Assembly: GCA_003427395.1 (NCBI GenBank)
Contig: BFEA01000244.1
Coordinates: 727,500-762,643, forward strand
From: Chara braunii
Lineage: Eukaryota > Streptophyta > Charophyceae > Charales > Characeae
Direction: 5' to 3'
Length of the DNA: 35,144 nt
The notes under the pieces are model-generated. The model saw nothing but the letters and a program-made list of their open reading frames with translations, had not been told where the DNA came from and did no database searches. A program made the translations under genes and the position numbers. The first letter of the stretch is position 1; every line of letters starts with the position of its first letter. This document shows positions 9,595 to 20,133 of this stretch, piece after piece.

Positions 9595-10121
9595 TGTTGG
9601 TGCCTGCACCACGACCCCGGGACCTCTACCCCATAGGGAAATGTCCAAGCGCGACCTGTTCCTCATAAGTAGGGCACAAGGTTAAAGGATTCAGGTATTA
9701 GATACGATACTCGACATCTGGAACCAGCTCCGGCAACGGGCTCTAGCCAGAGGGTTCAAATTGCGCCTCACGTTGAGTTCCTAAAACGTCCAGGGCGCCA
9801 AGATTGGCCGATAGTTTGCTCTTCTAAGTCTTGATGACCCTCCCCAACCATATGCCATGTCGTTGAGGGGCGGCCTGGCCGTTTGGGATGGACCTAGGCT
9901 ACTCGCATTAAGTCAAGCGGCACCGTCCAAGGGAAAGGTTGGGGTGAGGTACCGGGTGGAGGCCGCCACCACTATAGGGCATTGACACCGCCTTGCCGGA
10001 ACATTACAACCGTTCCGGGGATTAACCGCGAGGTCTTCGTAACTGCACTCGCAAACTAATAGAGAGCCACAACTCTCTTGAGAACTTACCACTCGGGAGG
10101 AACGATTCGCGAGGGAGCCAC
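9595..10121 (+). mobile_element. Candidate 3' LTR start (end not determined)
   Basis: The stretch starts with TGTTGGTGCC after a polypurine tract and is GC-richer than the sequence before it. I find no second copy in the window, no convincing CA end and no target duplication, so the right limit is arbitrary. A matching 5' LTR would be expected upstream of the element but is not in the first 360 bp. Confidence 0.35.
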
Positions 10122-10466
10122 TCACAGTATGACGGGGTCCTGGGAGGTATGAATTGGACCTACCTGTCGGATGCGAGGAGGTACCTCAATGACGACGCCC
10201 GTCTCTGAAGGAGTGGCCGCCGGACTAAGTGGAGGATGGGGTGAGTTATTAGCAGGGGGAGGATTGATCACCCTTCCTTTTAAGGGTTGATGGGCTGGCG
10301 TCCGTCCACTTAGTTGACAGGCAAGGTTTGCGTACCTCCGAGTGAGAACCAGTTGCGCGATGGGGACATCGCGGCGTGTCCATGGCCGGTGGGTCCCTCT
10401 TTTGGAGATGACCTTATGCCTTCCCAACCTTTGAACACTTCTAGCGCCCTCGGTAGTAGCGACCAT
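10122..10466 (-). CDS. Hypothetical Pro/Arg-rich ORF
   Basis: An open frame of 114 residues starts with a non-ATG codon. It is rich in Pro, Arg and Thr, with the stretch 'INPPPANNSPHPPLSPAATP'. No domain is recognised. It lies just downstream of the second of two related minus-strand ORFs and could be an eroded continuation of that transcript or a chance frame. Confidence that it is a gene is low. Confidence 0.15.
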   Translation of the reverse strand: MVATTEGARSVQRLGRHKVISKRGTHRPWTRRDVPIAQLVLTRRYANLACQLSGRTPAHQPLKGRVINPPPANNSPHPPLSPAATPSETGVVIEVPPRIRQVGPIHTSQDPVIL

Positions 10467-10596
10467 CCTAGTCCTTTCTGACGCACCCTTAGATAGAGTA
10501 GGACTCCAACTGCTATCTTTCGCAAATCGCTATTCTCGCTTTTGTTTAGCAATTCATAACTAGTATTCACATTTGGCTACCTTCCTCGACATTTTC

Positions 10597-11380
10597 TCAC
10601 ACCGGTTCCTCAGGCTCGTCCTGTTCGGGGGGCTCTTCGAATAGGCTAGCCACCCCTGCCAGGTACTTCTCCCCCATTCTTATTTCCCTAATAATTATCG
10701 GCTCATATTCCTCATAAGCCAGACGTGGCATCCCGAATATCAAAATCTCGATGAGTTCTAGCAATTCTTGGGCCCGATTCTCCCAAAACGGTCCGTGTTT
10801 TACTGACACATCGTAAAACGTTCCCGTCATATGTGGCTGGAAATTGTGTATCCAAATTAAGGTTGCATTCACCAGGTCCCTTGTCCTCTCGAGGCTCCCG
10901 AATACCAGGTCTATCATGAAACGGGTACTCGACACTGCGACCCTGCCATTGGGGCCTTGAAATCTCGCCATCCTCCTACTTCCACCCGAGTTCTCAGCCC
11001 TGCATTCCTCCTCTCCCGATTTTTTTGCCTATCTGGTTCAATGCCCTGGCTGCTCTCCGAAAGATTGGCAGCAGCCCATGCCCTAGTGCCATTTCGGTCC
11101 CTAGCATGTGCCACCCAATCTCAGGTAGATACACGGTTCCAGTCACCCTTAGGTCGGTGTACAGGTCATCTCCTGACCCCCTACTGAGTCTCATGCCACT
11201 CCATAGGCATTCCACCATCATGAAGGTTTGGCTTCGCCCCAAGGTCAGAACTTGCCATTCTACGTCGATCCCTCAGACCTCGTAGTTTGCTGGGAGCGAC
11301 ACTTCCCATCCGTTACCGCTCTTCGTGGGTGGTCGCGGGTGAGTGGGTCATCGCGACGTTTGGGTGCGCCTCATTGCCAT
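10597..11380 (-). pseudogene. Unknown-family ORF, copy 2 (broken paralogue of the 12283-11516 ORF)
   Basis: I do not recognise the family. Pieces in changing frames line up in order with the neighbouring copy. 'TGTVYLPEIGWHMLGTEMA' (about 11150-11095) matches 'TGSLYLSEEGWRTFGITLT'. 'MARFQGPNGRV' (10971) matches 'MARTFTLPKEIV'. 'VKHGPFWENRAQELLELIE' matches 'LKMGPFEEEQGYEVLCVLR'. 'IIREIRMGEKYLAGVASLF' matches 'VIRREVSRGMAYIDDVYRLF'. The protein ends in an acidic tail ('EEPPEQDEPEEPV'). In-frame stops and at least two frameshifts are present upstream of 10971. The upstream limit (about 11380) is placed at an ATG beginning 'MAMRRT', similar to the 'MARRMT' start of copy 1. Soluble, with no membrane segments. 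Confidence 0.6.
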
Positions 11381-11515
11381 CGCCGGTTGGCGGATTCCTG
11401 CATGGTTTAGACCGAAAGTAAATCCCTCTTATTTTTTCCATGGCCCCGGACATTGCTAGTTGTCCTCCTGCTTCCTATCCCGTCCTTTCCACCACTCTTG
11501 TTTTTTTTTTCCTCT

Positions 11516-12283
11516 TTATTGGTCTGCCTCCTCCTCTGGTAGCTTGAATAAACGATAAACATCGTCGATGTAGGCCATTCCGCGACTTACTTCGCGCCTA
11601 ATGACTCCCCACATAGATTCATTACTTGCTAGTGGGGTCCTTGGTCTAGTTGTTACAACCGCACGCAAAACGCATAATACTTCATATCCCTGTTCTTCCT
11701 CAAATGGCCCCATCTTTAAAAAGGTTCGGTAGTATTCTTGATACATTGATGTTTCTTCGAAGCTTAACCTAGTTACTGGCCGCTCAACTAGTTTTATGCC
11801 TCCCATTCGTCTCAGTAGAAAAGGCGGCAGCTTCATTCGTACGATTTCCTTTGGCAGGGTAAAGGTTCTTGCCATGATGGTCCTTACTTCCGTCGTTACG
11901 TCGTCCCGCTCCGGATCCGCGAATCCGAACCCCTCTCGCCAGGTTATTTGCCAAGCCTCCTCAAGCATTCGCACGGGGTCATCCCCGGATGTCAAGGTGA
12001 TTCCAAAGGTGCGCCACCCTTCTTCCGATAGGTACAGCGAACCTGTGGTATGTACGCATCCCGAAAGATCCAAGTTCACGCCCCCGAACTCCCCTCTTGC
12101 ACGTCATTCCAATTCCACCACTAGGTACACTGTATCTTCCACCAGCTCTATTCCCACCCAGTCCATTACCGGGTTGCTCACCCCATTCCTTGTCGGCATA
12201 CTTATTTTTACCCTGTTGTTTATCTCATTTGGCGGCAGGATCGCACAGGGCCTCTTCTCCCAAAGCGTCATTCTTCGAGCCAT
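11516..12283 (-). pseudogene. Unknown-family ORF, copy 1 (255 codons, one internal TGA)
   Basis: From ATG at 12283 ('MARRMTLWEKRPCAILPPNE') the frame runs to a stop at 11516 with a single internal TGA after 'VYLVVELE' (about 12106). Downstream of it the frame reads 'GGVNLDLSGCVHTTGSLYL' and onward to 'YIDDVYRLFKLPEEEADQ'. The predicted protein is soluble, mixed alpha/beta in character, and has an acidic C-terminus. I see no catalytic signature; the 'YIDD' near the C-terminus is in a context unlike RT and I do not read it as one. A diverged second copy lies immediately downstream on the same strand. It may be an antisense accessory ORF of a retroelement, as known in some plant Ty3/gypsy lineages, or a host-derived duplicate. 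Confidence 0.65.
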
Positions 12284-12693
12284 CCCGCGGTGTCTCCCTT
12301 CGCATTTTCCTCCGGTCGACTGCTGTATCCACCGAAATTTCGTGTTTTTCCTAGTTTAGCTCTTACACACCCCCGTTGGTTCCTGGAATCACCCCGCGCA
12401 CCCCAGTAGGAGCAAAAGTCAACCGTTCGGGCATTCACTTCCATCGGTCCGATAAGAGTTAGCCTTTCCCACGCCATACTCCGAGAAGCTAGTAATTGTT
12501 TTTGAGGCTCCCTCCTTGCCCCACATGCAGCGGTCCTCCTTCGTCTGTCGACAAGCAGTCGCCCCGCCTGAGGAGACGTTTCTCATCCCGCCTGGGCAAG
12601 GTGCCGAGCCATGCTCGGTCTGCCCGGAAAGAAGTGCAACTAATCAACCAGCGAGACCAACTCCTGTCCAACATTCCAGTGGCCCAACCTCCC
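12284..12693. other. Upstream flank of the paralogous ORF pair, no recognisable gene
   Basis: Open frames occur on both strands (minus 12905-12489, plus 12496-12765) but neither has a recognisable domain. The minus-strand frame is inflated by a local duplication. No promoter or LTR terminus can be defined with confidence. Confidence 0.35.
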
Positions 12694-12747
12694 ACACATG
12701 AGACCAGGGGACACTTCAATACACATGAGACCAGGCGACACTTCAAT
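12694..12747. repeat. 27-bp direct duplication
   Basis: Two adjacent 27-bp copies begin ACACATGAGACCAGG and end ACACTTCAAT, with one difference. On the minus strand they give a repeated Cys-Leu-Val-Ser-Cys motif, which is a by-product of the duplication. Confidence 0.9.
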
Positions 12748-14787
12748 AGAAATGACGTTTCGTAACCCGCCCCAGCTGGTCCAAACCCACCCTTTCCTTC
12801 CGTAGGCAGGACGCTCAATTTCCCCTCATGCAGATCACAAGTCCCAAGTGGGACACACATAGTACAAGTGTCTTTCCAAAGATCCATCCAGCGCATCCTA
12901 CCCATACCTCGAATTGTCTCTGAGGTCCGTGTGTGTCACTCCCCCTATTGTCCATACATAGTGGCTGGTTCCTTTTCGCGAGCATCTTCAAAGGTGAGTT
13001 AGTTTTCTTTGGAGTCTAGCAACTCCCTTCATTCCCATTATCTTCTTTCATCTATCACTTCATAAGGCGGGACTGTTCTTTTCTTGATTACCGTTGTGTT
13101 CATGTTGGTTCCTTAAAGCATTTAAAGTGTATAGTGCATGAGCCCGTTGGGCTCAGAAGGAGAAGAGTGAAGGACACCAAGTCGGTCGGATCACTCCGCC
13201 ACGGGATTTTCATTGGACCCCGGCCGAAGCCGAAGCACCAACCGCCTGCCAGGTAACCGGAGCCCTTCTTTCACACGAAGAGGAAGGGTCGACCTGCAAC
13301 TTGCCCTAAGCTTCTCCGGACTGGCGAACACCAGCACCGGAGGAAGGGGAGCTAGAGCCACTCCCCAAAGGAGTGAGCTGATTAAGTGTGCATCATGCAT
13401 GTTATACCTCCAAGCCTGGCCAGGCCATGCGCCCAACCACTCTCAAAATCTGATTCTCTCAAGGGAAGAGCAAACACAAGTCCTTATTTATTTATCTTTG
13501 GTTGTGTAAACGTCCATGCGTCGGGTGCCCCCTTCGGAATCGCAAGGGTCAGTTTAACCCAATGCCCGTCACCTCCACCATTTTTGTAGGGCCTAACCCC
13601 GTTAGAGTTTCGAGCTTGTGTCGACCCCACTGCGGGTCCTAGTTGGCTCGGCCCGCCCCCACTCATGCTCAGGACACGGGCCGTTTGTCACGGGGCAACC
13701 CCCACCTAATGCTTTGAGATGAATGGGGGTAGACCATCGAGCGAAAGAGCTTTAACATTGGGGATGTAGCTCAGCCCTCACGCCGGGTGGTAGTCTCTCT
13801 GCAAGCGTAATTTTTCTGATTCTCGGTTGTTTTCGCAGGCAATTGCTTCTTCCAATACTCATGCAGTCCAAGGGTTTTTTTAGATCTTTTTTTCTTTCGT
13901 GTGTAGGCTAAGTGTGATCCTTAGGCCACACACCATTTCCCGAAAGCAGCAGTCATGTGGCATTGTTGGGGCGCGGCGGTGCCATCTTCCCCTTTCGCCC
14001 CTACACTCCTTCATGCTCCAATCATTACATCCATCGCCATTGGTGTCCGCCCCCTTAGTCTTTCCTGAGCCTTCACCCGCATACAAAGCTACTTCATGTT
14101 TCCATCAATCAAGACTTCGTTCCCCGCCCAAACCACACGGAAGGCTTCAAACAGCAAGCCTTCATTCACAGATAGAGTTTACATTAAGGCCCATAACCTT
14201 TTGCTCATTCATTCCTCTTTCCTTTGTCGACACATCCCTGACCCACATCCCGCTCAAGTCACCCCAAAGCTACTCACTTGCACAATCAACACAAAACAAA
14301 GCCGAATACAATCCCCAATTGGGGTCAACACATAGCCCTTCCCACGCGCGGCTATCGTTTTTTATTATTTGCTCTTAACTTACTTCCCGTTCCTTTTACC
14401 ATGCTCATCCAATCCATCCTCTTCTCATAGTCATGCAATCTGGGTTCTGGTTGATTCAACTGACCTCTTCTCTTAGTCAACAATCTCTTCCTCTAGTCCT
14501 CTTTGGACTACTCCGATTTCCAATTTCCCAACGTTTTTGTGCTCACCACTCTCAAATATTCTCTCCTTTTTCCTTCTTGGCAGTACAAGGGACTGACAAT
14601 CCTTCCTTTGCCCTCCTCCACCAAGTGAGGTTGACTTCCTTTCACCGTTCACCCTCTGACAATGTAACAAGTGAGCGGGGAGAGGTTAGTTGTATGCCAA
14701 GCGGGAAGGGAAAAAGGTTTAGACTTAAATTATGGGAGAGATAGAGGAAAGAAGGCCAAAGGACGAAATAGAGAAACAGAAGTGCAC
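12748..14787. other. About 2 kb with no supported gene
   Basis: Several short frames on both strands have no recognisable domain, skewed composition and no conserved motifs. From about 13850 the sequence becomes pyrimidine-rich on the plus strand. A 15-base match to the 5' end of nuclear tRNA-Ala lies at 13760-13774, but no complete tRNA can be folded around it. I see no other RNA gene, LTR pair or tandem array here. Confidence 0.4.
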
Positions 14788-14848
<61 letters not shown>

Positions 14849-14850
14849 AA
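14788..14850. repeat. (GA)n microsatellite
   Basis: About 60 bp of GA dinucleotides with occasional GAAA interruptions. It lies just before the left satellite arm. Confidence 0.95.
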
Positions 14851-14917
14851 GACTCCTTAATCCTAATCAAGCCTTACCCTTACTTGACCTACCGGCCCCC
14901 GTTAAAGATCTGACCCG

Positions 14918-16018
14918 GCACATCACCAAGTGAAGGAAGAACTGAACTGCATAACTTAGACTAGAGCATGCACATGTGTGACGCTATGGAGGCAACTATA
15001 ATAAACAGGCACATCACAAAGTGAAGGAAGAACTAAATTGCACAACTGAGACTAGAGCATACACAGAGAAGCATCTAGGGGAACTGCACAACTTAAACTA
15101 GATCATACACATGTGTGAAGCTAGGGAAGCAACTAGGAGGAACCAACACATCACCAAGTGAAGGAAGAACTGAACTGCACAACTTAGACTAGAGCATACA
15201 CATGTGTGAAGCTAGGGAAGCAACTATGAAGAATCGACACATCACCAAGTGAAGGAAGAACCGAACTGCACAACTTAGATTAGAGGATGCACATGTGTGA
15301 ATCTATGGAAGCAAACAACTAGCACATCACCAAGCGAAGGAAGAACTAAACTGCACAACTTAGACTAGAGCATACACATGTGTGAAGCTAGGGAAGTAGC
15401 TAGGAAGAACCGACATATCACCAAGTGAAGGAAGAACCGAACTTGACAACTTAGACTACATCATACACATTTGTGAAGTTAGGGAAGCAGCTAGGAAAAC
15501 TGCACAACTTAAACTAGAGCATACACATGTGTGAAGCTAGGAAAGCAACTATGAAGAACCAACACATCACAAAGTGAAGGAAAAATTGAACGAAACAACT
15601 TAGACTAGAGCATGCACATGTGTGAAGCTATGGAAGCAACTAGGAAGAACCGGCACATCACCAAGTGAAGGAAAAATTGAACTGCACAACTAAGACTAGA
15701 GCATGCACATGTGTGAAGCTATGGAAGCAACTAGGAAGGACCGACAAATCACCAAGTGAAGAAAAAACTGAACTGCACAACTCAGAGTAAAGCATGCAAA
15801 TGCGTGAAGCTATGGAAGCAACTAGGAAGAACCGACACATTACCAAGTGAAGGAAGGACTGAACCGCACCACTTAGACTAAAGCATGCACATGTGTGAAG
15901 CTATAGAAGCAACTAGGAAGAACCGACACATCACCAAGTGACGGAAGAATTGAATTGCACAACTTAGACAAGAGCATACACATGTGTGAAGCTAGGGAAT
16001 CAACTAGGAAGAACCGGC
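14918..16018 (+). repeat. Satellite subfamily A, 91-bp units (left arm, outer part)
   Basis: About twelve tandem units of about 91 bp share landmarks 'CATCACCAAGTGAAGG', 'GAACTGCACAACTTAGACTA', 'CACATGTGTGAAGCTA' and 'GCAACTAGGAAGAACCG'. Starts at 14921, 15012, 15149, 15240, 15325 and 15416 show the 91-bp period, with one partial unit near 15066-15148. The length is not a multiple of three, so minus-strand frames here are not genes. The same subfamily recurs in reverse orientation at the right end of the window. Confidence 0.92.
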
Positions 16019-16110
16019 ACATCACAAAGTGAGGAAGACTGAACTCCACAACTTCGACTAGAGCACACACATACATGAGCTATGGAGCAACTAGGAGAGC
16101 ACCGGTACAT
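16019..16110 (+). repeat. Hybrid A/B satellite unit at the left-arm switch
   Basis: This unit starts like subfamily A ('AAGACTGAACTCCACAACTT') and ends like subfamily B ('CACACACATACATGAGCTAT'). A near-identical hybrid exists in reverse complement at about 34260-34350, at the matching switch point of the right arm. It marks homologous positions in the two arms. Confidence 0.85.
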
Positions 16111-17290
16111 CAGAAAGTGACAGGAATACTGAACTTGCACCAATGAGACTAAAACACACCCATACATGAGCCATGAAGCAAATAGGAAAGCACTGTCACA
16201 TCAGCAAGTAAGGAAAGACAAACTTGCACTAATGAGACTACAACACACCCATACATGAGCTATGGAAAGCACCGCCACATCACTAAGTGAGGAAAAACTT
16301 AACTTGCACCAATGAGACTACAACACACACATACATGAGGTATGGAGTAACTAGGAAAGCACAACCACATCACTAAGTGAGGAAAGACTGAACTTGCACC
16401 AATGAGACTACAACACACACATACACGAGCTATGAAGCAATTAGGAAAGCACTGGCATATCACAGAGTGAGAGCAAGATTGAACTTGCACCAATGAGACT
16501 ACTGCACACGCACTCATGAGCTATGGAGCAACTAGGAAGCACCGGTGCATCGCAATGTGAGAGAAAGACTGAACTTGCACCAATGAGACTACTGCACACA
16601 CATGCATGAGCTATGAAGCAACTAGGAAAGCACTGGTACATCACAAAGTGAGAGAAAGATTGACCTTGCACCATACAGACTACAACATTCACATACATGA
16701 GCTATGGAACAACTAGGAAAGCACCGCCATGTCACCAACTGAGGAAAGACTGAACTTGTTCCAATGAGACTACAACATACACATACATGAGCTATGAAGC
16801 AACTAGGAAAACACCGGTACATCACAAAGTGAGAGAAAGACTAAACTTGCACCAATGAGACTGTTGCACACACATTCATGAGCTATGGAGTAACTAGGAA
16901 AGCACCGGTACATCACAAAGTGAGAGAAAGACTGAACTTGCACCAATGAGACTACTACACACACATAAATGAGTTATCGAGCAACTAGGAAAGCACCGAT
17001 ACATCACAATGTGAGAGAAAGACTGGACTTGCACCAATGAGACTACTGCACACACATTCATGAACTATGGAGCAACTAGGAAAGCATTAATTTGTCACAA
17101 AGTGAGAGAAAGATCGACCTTGCACCATTGAGACTACGACACACATATACGTGAGCTATGGAGCAACTAGGAAAGCACCGCCACATCACGAAGCGAGGAA
17201 AGACTGAACTTGCACCAATGAGACTACAACACACACATACCTGAGCTATGGAGTAACTAGGAAAACACTGGTACATCACAAAGTGAGAGA
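16111..17290 (+). repeat. Satellite subfamily B, 91-bp units (left arm, inner part)
   Basis: About thirteen units share 'CATCACAAAGTGAGAGAAAG', 'CTTGCACCAATGAGACTAC', 'CACACACATACATGAGCTAT' and 'GAGCAACTAGGAAAGCACCG'. Successive starts such as 16821 and 16912 differ by 91 bp. The last unit runs into a subfamily C-like unit ('GTGAGTGAGACTTGCTCAAA') at about 17300. Confidence 0.92.
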
Positions 17291-17580
17291 GAGAGCTGCA
17301 TGTGAGTGAGACTTGCTCAAACACCTGCACAACACTCATGGAAACATCCAACATTGAATCGGATCATTACAAGGTGGAGAAATTGACAATGTGGGAGGCT
17401 AGGATCACCAAAGCACCTCCATGAGTGAAAATCAAATGAACGATTTAACCCCAAGTGGGGGGAGAGATGGATCTTGAGGTGAGAGTGAGTAAAGCCCTCC
17501 CTCAAGCTAGGAAAGTCACAACCCAAAATGGCGATTTACCAGGGAGTGAAGGAAATGGCCATCATGGAAATACTATCAAT
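17291..17580 (+). repeat. Module 1 entry: single degenerate C-type and 172-type satellite units
   Basis: The part at 17300-17345 matches the 92-bp units found at 27478-28080. The part at 17365-17560 ('TTACAAGGTGGAGAAATTG', 'GGCGATTTACCAGGGAGTG') matches the 172-bp units at 28095-29065. The same succession of blocks therefore precedes both core modules, but it is not expanded into arrays here. Confidence 0.7.
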
Positions 17581-17682
17581 GGAGGAACTACTTTCTACCT
17601 CCACTGAAGAAGGATCAGAAGATGATGAGGAAGAAGGAGAAGAGAAAGAGGGGATGAAAAGTAAGTAATAAAGAAGAAAAGG

Positions 17683-17790
17683 AAAGAAGAAGAAGAAGAA
17701 GAAGAAGAAGAAGAAGAAGAAGAAGAAGAAGAAGAAGAAGAAGAAGAAGAAGAAGAAGAAGAAGAAGAAGAAGAGGAGAAAGAAGGGAAA

Positions 17791-17821
<31 letters not shown>

Positions 17822-17877
17822 AAGAAGAGGAGAAAGAAGGGAAATAAGAAGAAGAAGAAGAAGAAGAAGAAGAAAAA
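17683..17877 (+). repeat. (GAA)n purine tract with duplicated interruption
   Basis: Almost pure GAA/AAG triplets, interrupted twice by 'GAGGAGAAAGAAGGGAAATA' (about 17772-17793 and 17826-17847). The tract can in principle form triplex DNA. The long Ser/Phe-rich frames on the minus strand are artefacts of it. The equivalent tract of copy 2 is at 29216-29345. Confidence 0.95.
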
Positions 17878-19052
17878 TAAAAAACGAAAAAGAATTTTTT
17901 TCTCGTTGTTCTCATTCACCTCTCCTTTCTTCTCTTGGTGTTAAAGACTAATCTAGATGAAGCTCCCTCCTCCTCACTTAGCTATGAATCTCTTGCTCCT
18001 CAAACCCTCATCTCCTTCCTTTCTTTGTCTTTCCCTGGCTATGGCAAACTCTCACTCCCAACGTTATGGAGTCCTCCCCTCTAGGAGGGCTGAATGGGCT
18101 CCTCCAAGCCTCTCTCTCTCCCCCATAGCCTGGGGGATATGGCAGACCACCCCCTTGAGTCTCCACTCCTCACACTAGCTCCAATGGCAACTCCTACTAA
18201 CTCACCTCCTCCAAGACTCCCAACAGGCAGTGGTTCCCCTCCTCTTACTCCAAGTGAGTAGAATGCTCCTATGAGCTCACTTGGGTAGCATGGGAACTCC
18301 TCATACAAATGTGAGTGTGGCGGACTGCTCCCTCAGCTTATGTAGGTTGAAACCGGAGTACCGGCCAGCCCATGGGTCTCTCCGTGTGCCTCCAAGTGAA
18401 CCGAGGTACCCCCAAGGCCAAATCCCACCACTAGGCTTCTCCGGGGGCACCTAGGGCTCATTTTGGCCAAGTACGTGCAGTTCGAGTGGCTGGTACCAAC
18501 TCGGAATGCCTCTTGGCCTCCTCAAGTCTCCTTTTCTTTTTCAAAAGTTGCCCCCTTATCTCCAAATGCTCAAGGGGCAGCTTCATTTGAAAGAAAAAGG
18601 CCCATAAAGCCTCTTTCTCACTTTTTGCGGTTCCTATCCTATTTTGGGTAGGTCGAGATATTTTCCCACATCTTGGAGCAATCTCAACCTTGGATCTGGT
18701 CGAGATCCAAGGCCAACATTATTCCGAGCTACCCCCAAGTGGTCCTTGCTTCAATTTAGAACCCCTATGCTCACTTTTTCAGTTTTTGGTGCATCTGGTC
18801 TTCTTTTTGGGCCACATGCACAGTTTCGTTTTTTTCCTTCTTTTGTTTCTTTCCCTTTGGGGCTGCCAACTCATTCCGGACTTGGTCGTTTGAGCAGACC
18901 CCACAAAAAATGGCCACATGCTCTCAACAATGAGATTTGATCTTAGATCCATAACTCACAAAAAAAACGGTCAACTCCTTTTTGCTTTTTCACTCATTTT
19001 TGCCCTTTTAAATTTAGATATTGTTGAGATAATGCCCCAAGGGCATTTCTCT

Positions 19053-19066
19053 GCAATCCGGATTGC
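19053..19066. repeat. Perfect 14-bp palindrome GCAATCCGGATTGC
   Basis: The sequence equals its own reverse complement and is present unchanged at 30440-30453 in core copy 2. A palindrome conserved amid diverged sequence may be a protein-binding or structural site. Confidence 0.85.
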
Positions 19067-19095
19067 CCTCCACTAAATCTAGAGGGAGATGGTCA

Positions 19096-19121
19096 CAGTA
19101 GGAACCTGCCAGTCCCTACTG
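19096..19121. repeat. Inverted repeat, 10-bp arms around a 6-base loop (copy 1)
   Basis: Arms CAGTAGGAAC and GTCCCTACTG pair with one mismatch. In copy 2 the same site (30483-30508) pairs perfectly. The motif recurs once more within each core (20302-20327 and 31899-31924). Confidence 0.8.
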
Positions 19122-19336
19122 TGTCAGTCCCAACATGCCGGCACAGTCTCCTTCACCCTTTTCTCCCCTTTTGTCTCATCCTCCCTGTATTTTCTCCCTT
19201 TTTTTCTCCTGTTCTTTTTATTTCTGTTGTGACAAGTGTCAAGCTGTTGTGCACCCTCTTTCTAGGCCTTAGAACCTCATTCATGACCAGGTTCATGGCC
19301 AGTAGTTGGTCGTTGTAACTCGGATTGCAATAATGA

Positions 19337-19358
19337 AGCCCCCATGCTCATGGGGGCT
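19337..19358. repeat. Perfect inverted repeat, AGCCCCCATG / CATGGGGGCT
   Basis: Ten-base arms flank a two-base loop. The equivalent site in copy 2 (30721-30748) is also a perfect ten-base stem but with a different arm extent and loop, so the stem is kept while the sequence has changed. Confidence 0.85.
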
Positions 19359-20001
19359 CTGTTTGCCTCCGTTTTTCCCATTTTGAGCCTCCTTGTGCTC
19401 CAATTTTTCCTTGGCAACTTGTTTTCTGCATAGAGCCCATTGAGGCTCTATTTTCTTGTGCCTTGCTAGTTCAAGATATCTCGGACTGTTGGGCAGCCCC
19501 TCCTTTACTCCTTTTCTCTAATTTTTACCTTCTAAGGCCCTCTCTCAGGCTCTTTCACTTTTGCACTCACAATGGCTAATATTTTTCACCCTCAAGATCT
19601 TGATCTTGACGACACTACTTGCTTGTACACTCTTCTTTTGCTAACTCATGGTTCTCTTGGGACTGCTCAAGTCCCCGCCATTCTCCCATGCCGGTTCCAT
19701 TTTCTAGTCCCGACGGTGGTCCCGTCGGCGCATGTCCCACATTTCAACTATTTTTATTTGGGTTCATTCAGTCCCTGACATCTTTCCCGGTGACGTCCCA
19801 TTTCTATTGGGGGCTTCCTTGTCCCCGACAACCCCAATCCCTTCTTTTGACGGACCTCAAGTGCTGCGAATATTCTAGGCCGTGAGATCCACCATCTCTC
19901 GGTCCCCATTTACAGTCTTTATTTGCCCAAACCCAAGATACTTTTTTTCTAGTGTCTTGGGTGAGCCAAGGTCCTTTTCCTTTTGGCCTAGGCACCCCCA
20001 T

Positions 20002-20025
20002 GCAGTCCGTTATTTCTCGGACTGC
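20002..20025. repeat. Perfect inverted repeat, GCAGTCCG / CGGACTGC
   Basis: Eight-base arms flank the eight-base loop TTATTTCT. Related sites with the same arm and a TTATATCT- or TTGTAACT-like loop occur near 20165, 20502, 31378, 31540, 31703 and 32096, so this is a dispersed hairpin motif of the core. Confidence 0.85.
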
Positions 20026-20105
20026 CATAATGGCATTTTCCCTAGCCTCATGGTCCCACAACGTGCCTCAAACTGAAATAAAATGTAACGGTCAACTCCC
20101 AAATG

Positions 20106-20133
20106 CATCCGGACTCAATATTGGTTCCGGATG
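20106..20133. repeat. Inverted repeat, CATCCGGA / TCCGGATG
   Basis: Eight-base perfect arms lie around a loop containing CAATATTGG. Copy 2 has the counterpart at 31481-31510 with nine-base perfect arms (GCATCCGGG / CCCGGATGC), and a decayed duplicate near 31642-31671. Confidence 0.82.

Noticed and set aside
11516-11580. 'YIDD' in the minus-strand unknown ORF as an RT active site
   Set aside because: The flanking residues do not resemble RT motif C and the other RT motifs are absent.
14918-16018. Possible CRISPR-like array
   Set aside because: The units are contiguous with no unique spacers, and each whole 91-bp unit is repeated; this is satellite DNA in a eukaryotic context.
15658-17354. 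Minus-strand ORFs with repeated Cys-rich 'CVCCSLIGASS'-type motifs (similar frames on the plus strand at 33183-34040)
   Set aside because: They are translations of the 91-bp satellite. The unit length is not a multiple of three, so successive units fall in different frames and no frame is conserved along the array.
17536-17919. Long Phe- and Ser-rich minus-strand ORFs (also 29135-29405)
   Set aside because: They read the complement of the GAA tract; any frame through such a microsatellite is open.
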